Below, piece after piece: positions 14,669 through 15,234 of a stretch of DNA of 15,234 bases. Every line of letters begins with the position of its first letter. The stretch's first letter is position 1. Source of the DNA: Fervidobacterium sp. (lineage in GTDB: Bacteria; Thermotogota; Thermotogae; Thermotogales; Fervidobacteriaceae); NCBI GenBank assembly GCA_003526765.1, contig DPXZ01000109.1, positions 1 through 15,234 on the forward strand, written 5' to 3'. The notes under the pieces were generated by a model. The model ran no database searches and had not been told where the DNA came from. It was given only the letters and a program-made list of their open reading frames with translations. The translations under genes and the position numbers were made by a program.

Positions 14669-15234
14669 TATGCGACACCAACCTTTGTCTTCTCCAGCAT
14701 GTTCTCACTACTTATCTTGATATAGTTAAAAGCTGAAAGGAAGACCCTAAGTCCATCATCCGAACCGATCAACTTCTCGATGGCACGTTCCGGATGAGGC
14801 ATTAAACCGAGCACATTCTTATTCTCATTTGATATACCTGCGATGAGTTCATCGGATCCATTGACATCTTGCGCGTAGCGGAAGACAACATTATCTTGTG
14901 AATTAACTAAACCGTTTGTCTTTACATACCTACCGAAACCGTGCGCAATTGGCAAGTGAATCCTTTCCCCTCTTTCAAAATATCTTGTAAATGGCGTTTC
15001 GTTATCCACAACCTCCAGATCAACAATCTTACAAATGAACTTCCCAGTTGAGTTCTGAAGCAGTGCACCCGGTAATATCCCCATCTCGATCAAAATTTGA
15101 AAACCGTTACAGATACCAATAATAAGCCCCCCACGGCTCATAAAGTCTCTTATCTCTGAGGAAATAGGTTCTCGTGCAGCGACCGCACCTACCCTTAAAT
15201 AATCCCCGTAAGAAAAGCCCCCAGGTAATACCAA
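14668..15234 (-). CDS. purQ: Phosphoribosylformylglycinamidine synthase subunit PurQ (partial, N-terminus outside window)
   Basis: A class I glutamine amidotransferase that releases ammonia for PurL. 188 residues are visible. The frame is open to the window edge and its first visible codon is TTG, an internal Leu in the conserved LPGGFSYGDYLR, so about 30 N-terminal residues are missing. The catalytic triad is in place: nucleophile Cys in GICNGFQIL (fragment residue 42) and MPHPE with His147 and Glu149. The C-terminus ends in a short tail and a TAA that overlaps the purL ATG. A purS gene would be expected upstream, beyond the window. Confidence 0.95.
   Translation of the reverse strand: MVLPGGFSYGDYLRVGAVAAREPISSEIRDFMSRGGLIIGICNGFQILIEMGILPGALLQNSTGKFICKIVDLEVVDNETPFTRYFERGERIHLPIAHGFGRYVKTNGLVNSQDNVVFRYAQDVNGSDELIAGISNENKNVLGLMPHPERAIEKLIGSDDGLRVFLSAFNYIKISSENMLEKTKVGVA

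Overview
The window is AT-rich, gene-dense bacterial DNA. Arg codons are mostly AGA/AGG, Ile is often ATA, Shine-Dalgarno sites are strong (GGAGG/GAGGTGA), and genes often overlap by one to a few bases. Together with the gene content (a compact ~600-residue PurL with separate PurQ, a glpK / FAD-oxidoreductase / DUF1667 / glpP set, and a secreted coiled-coil protein), this suggests an anaerobic thermophile of the Thermotogales, most likely a Fervidobacterium-like organism. That assignment is inferred from family resemblance; no database was searched.

Layout. 1-600: a dCMP deaminase gene on the minus strand, with a divergent promoter region. 621-3682 (+): ogt (O6-alkylguanine-DNA repair), a class A penicillin-binding protein translationally coupled to it, then ndk. 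A perfect 13-bp bidirectional hairpin separates ndk from a convergent gene for an exported coiled-coil protein (3840-4661, -). 4662-5183 is a gene-free stretch holding the promoter of that gene, short tandem duplications and an RNA leader. 5184-8793 (+): a membrane-embedded alpha/beta-hydrolase followed by glycerol kinase. 8794-9050 holds a promoter and a second RNA leader. 9051-12653 (+): a four-gene operon of GlpA-like FAD/[2Fe-2S] dehydrogenase, a second FAD/NAD oxidoreductase, a DUF1667 Cys protein and the GlpP antiterminator. 12654-12868 holds an AT-rich tandem-repeat block and a bidirectional terminator. 12869-15234 (-): purL and the 3' part of purQ, which runs off the window.

Main result. 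The leaders of the hydrolase-glpK unit (about 5022-5106) and of the glpA-B-DUF1667-glpP operon (about 8942-9016) are built the same way. In each, a 6-bp stem encloses a 17-nt purine-rich loop of consensus TRGAGAMYAAGAGAAAR. The 3' strand of that stem is also the 5' strand of a long intrinsic terminator ending in a T tract. The two structures are mutually exclusive, and one stem position changes coordinately in all three strands between the two leaders. The last gene of the second operon encodes GlpP, a family known to antiterminate glycerol genes in Bacillus. The simplest reading is a two-operon, autoregulated glycerol / glycerol-3-phosphate regulon whose RNA target can be read directly here. 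It also places a membrane alpha/beta-hydrolase (candidate lipase/esterase) in the glycerol regulon, where a glycerol facilitator gene might be expected; no glpF is present in the window.

A second theme is exact or near-exact tandem duplication of 9-14 bp at or just after stop codons (pbp, ndk, glpK, glpP) and in the gene-free stretch before the hydrolase. Several start codons are reassigned from ribosome-binding sites: dCMP deaminase 522, PBP TTG 1115, ndk GTG 3239, hydrolase 5184, GlpA-like 9051, GlpB-like 10475, DUF1667 11679.
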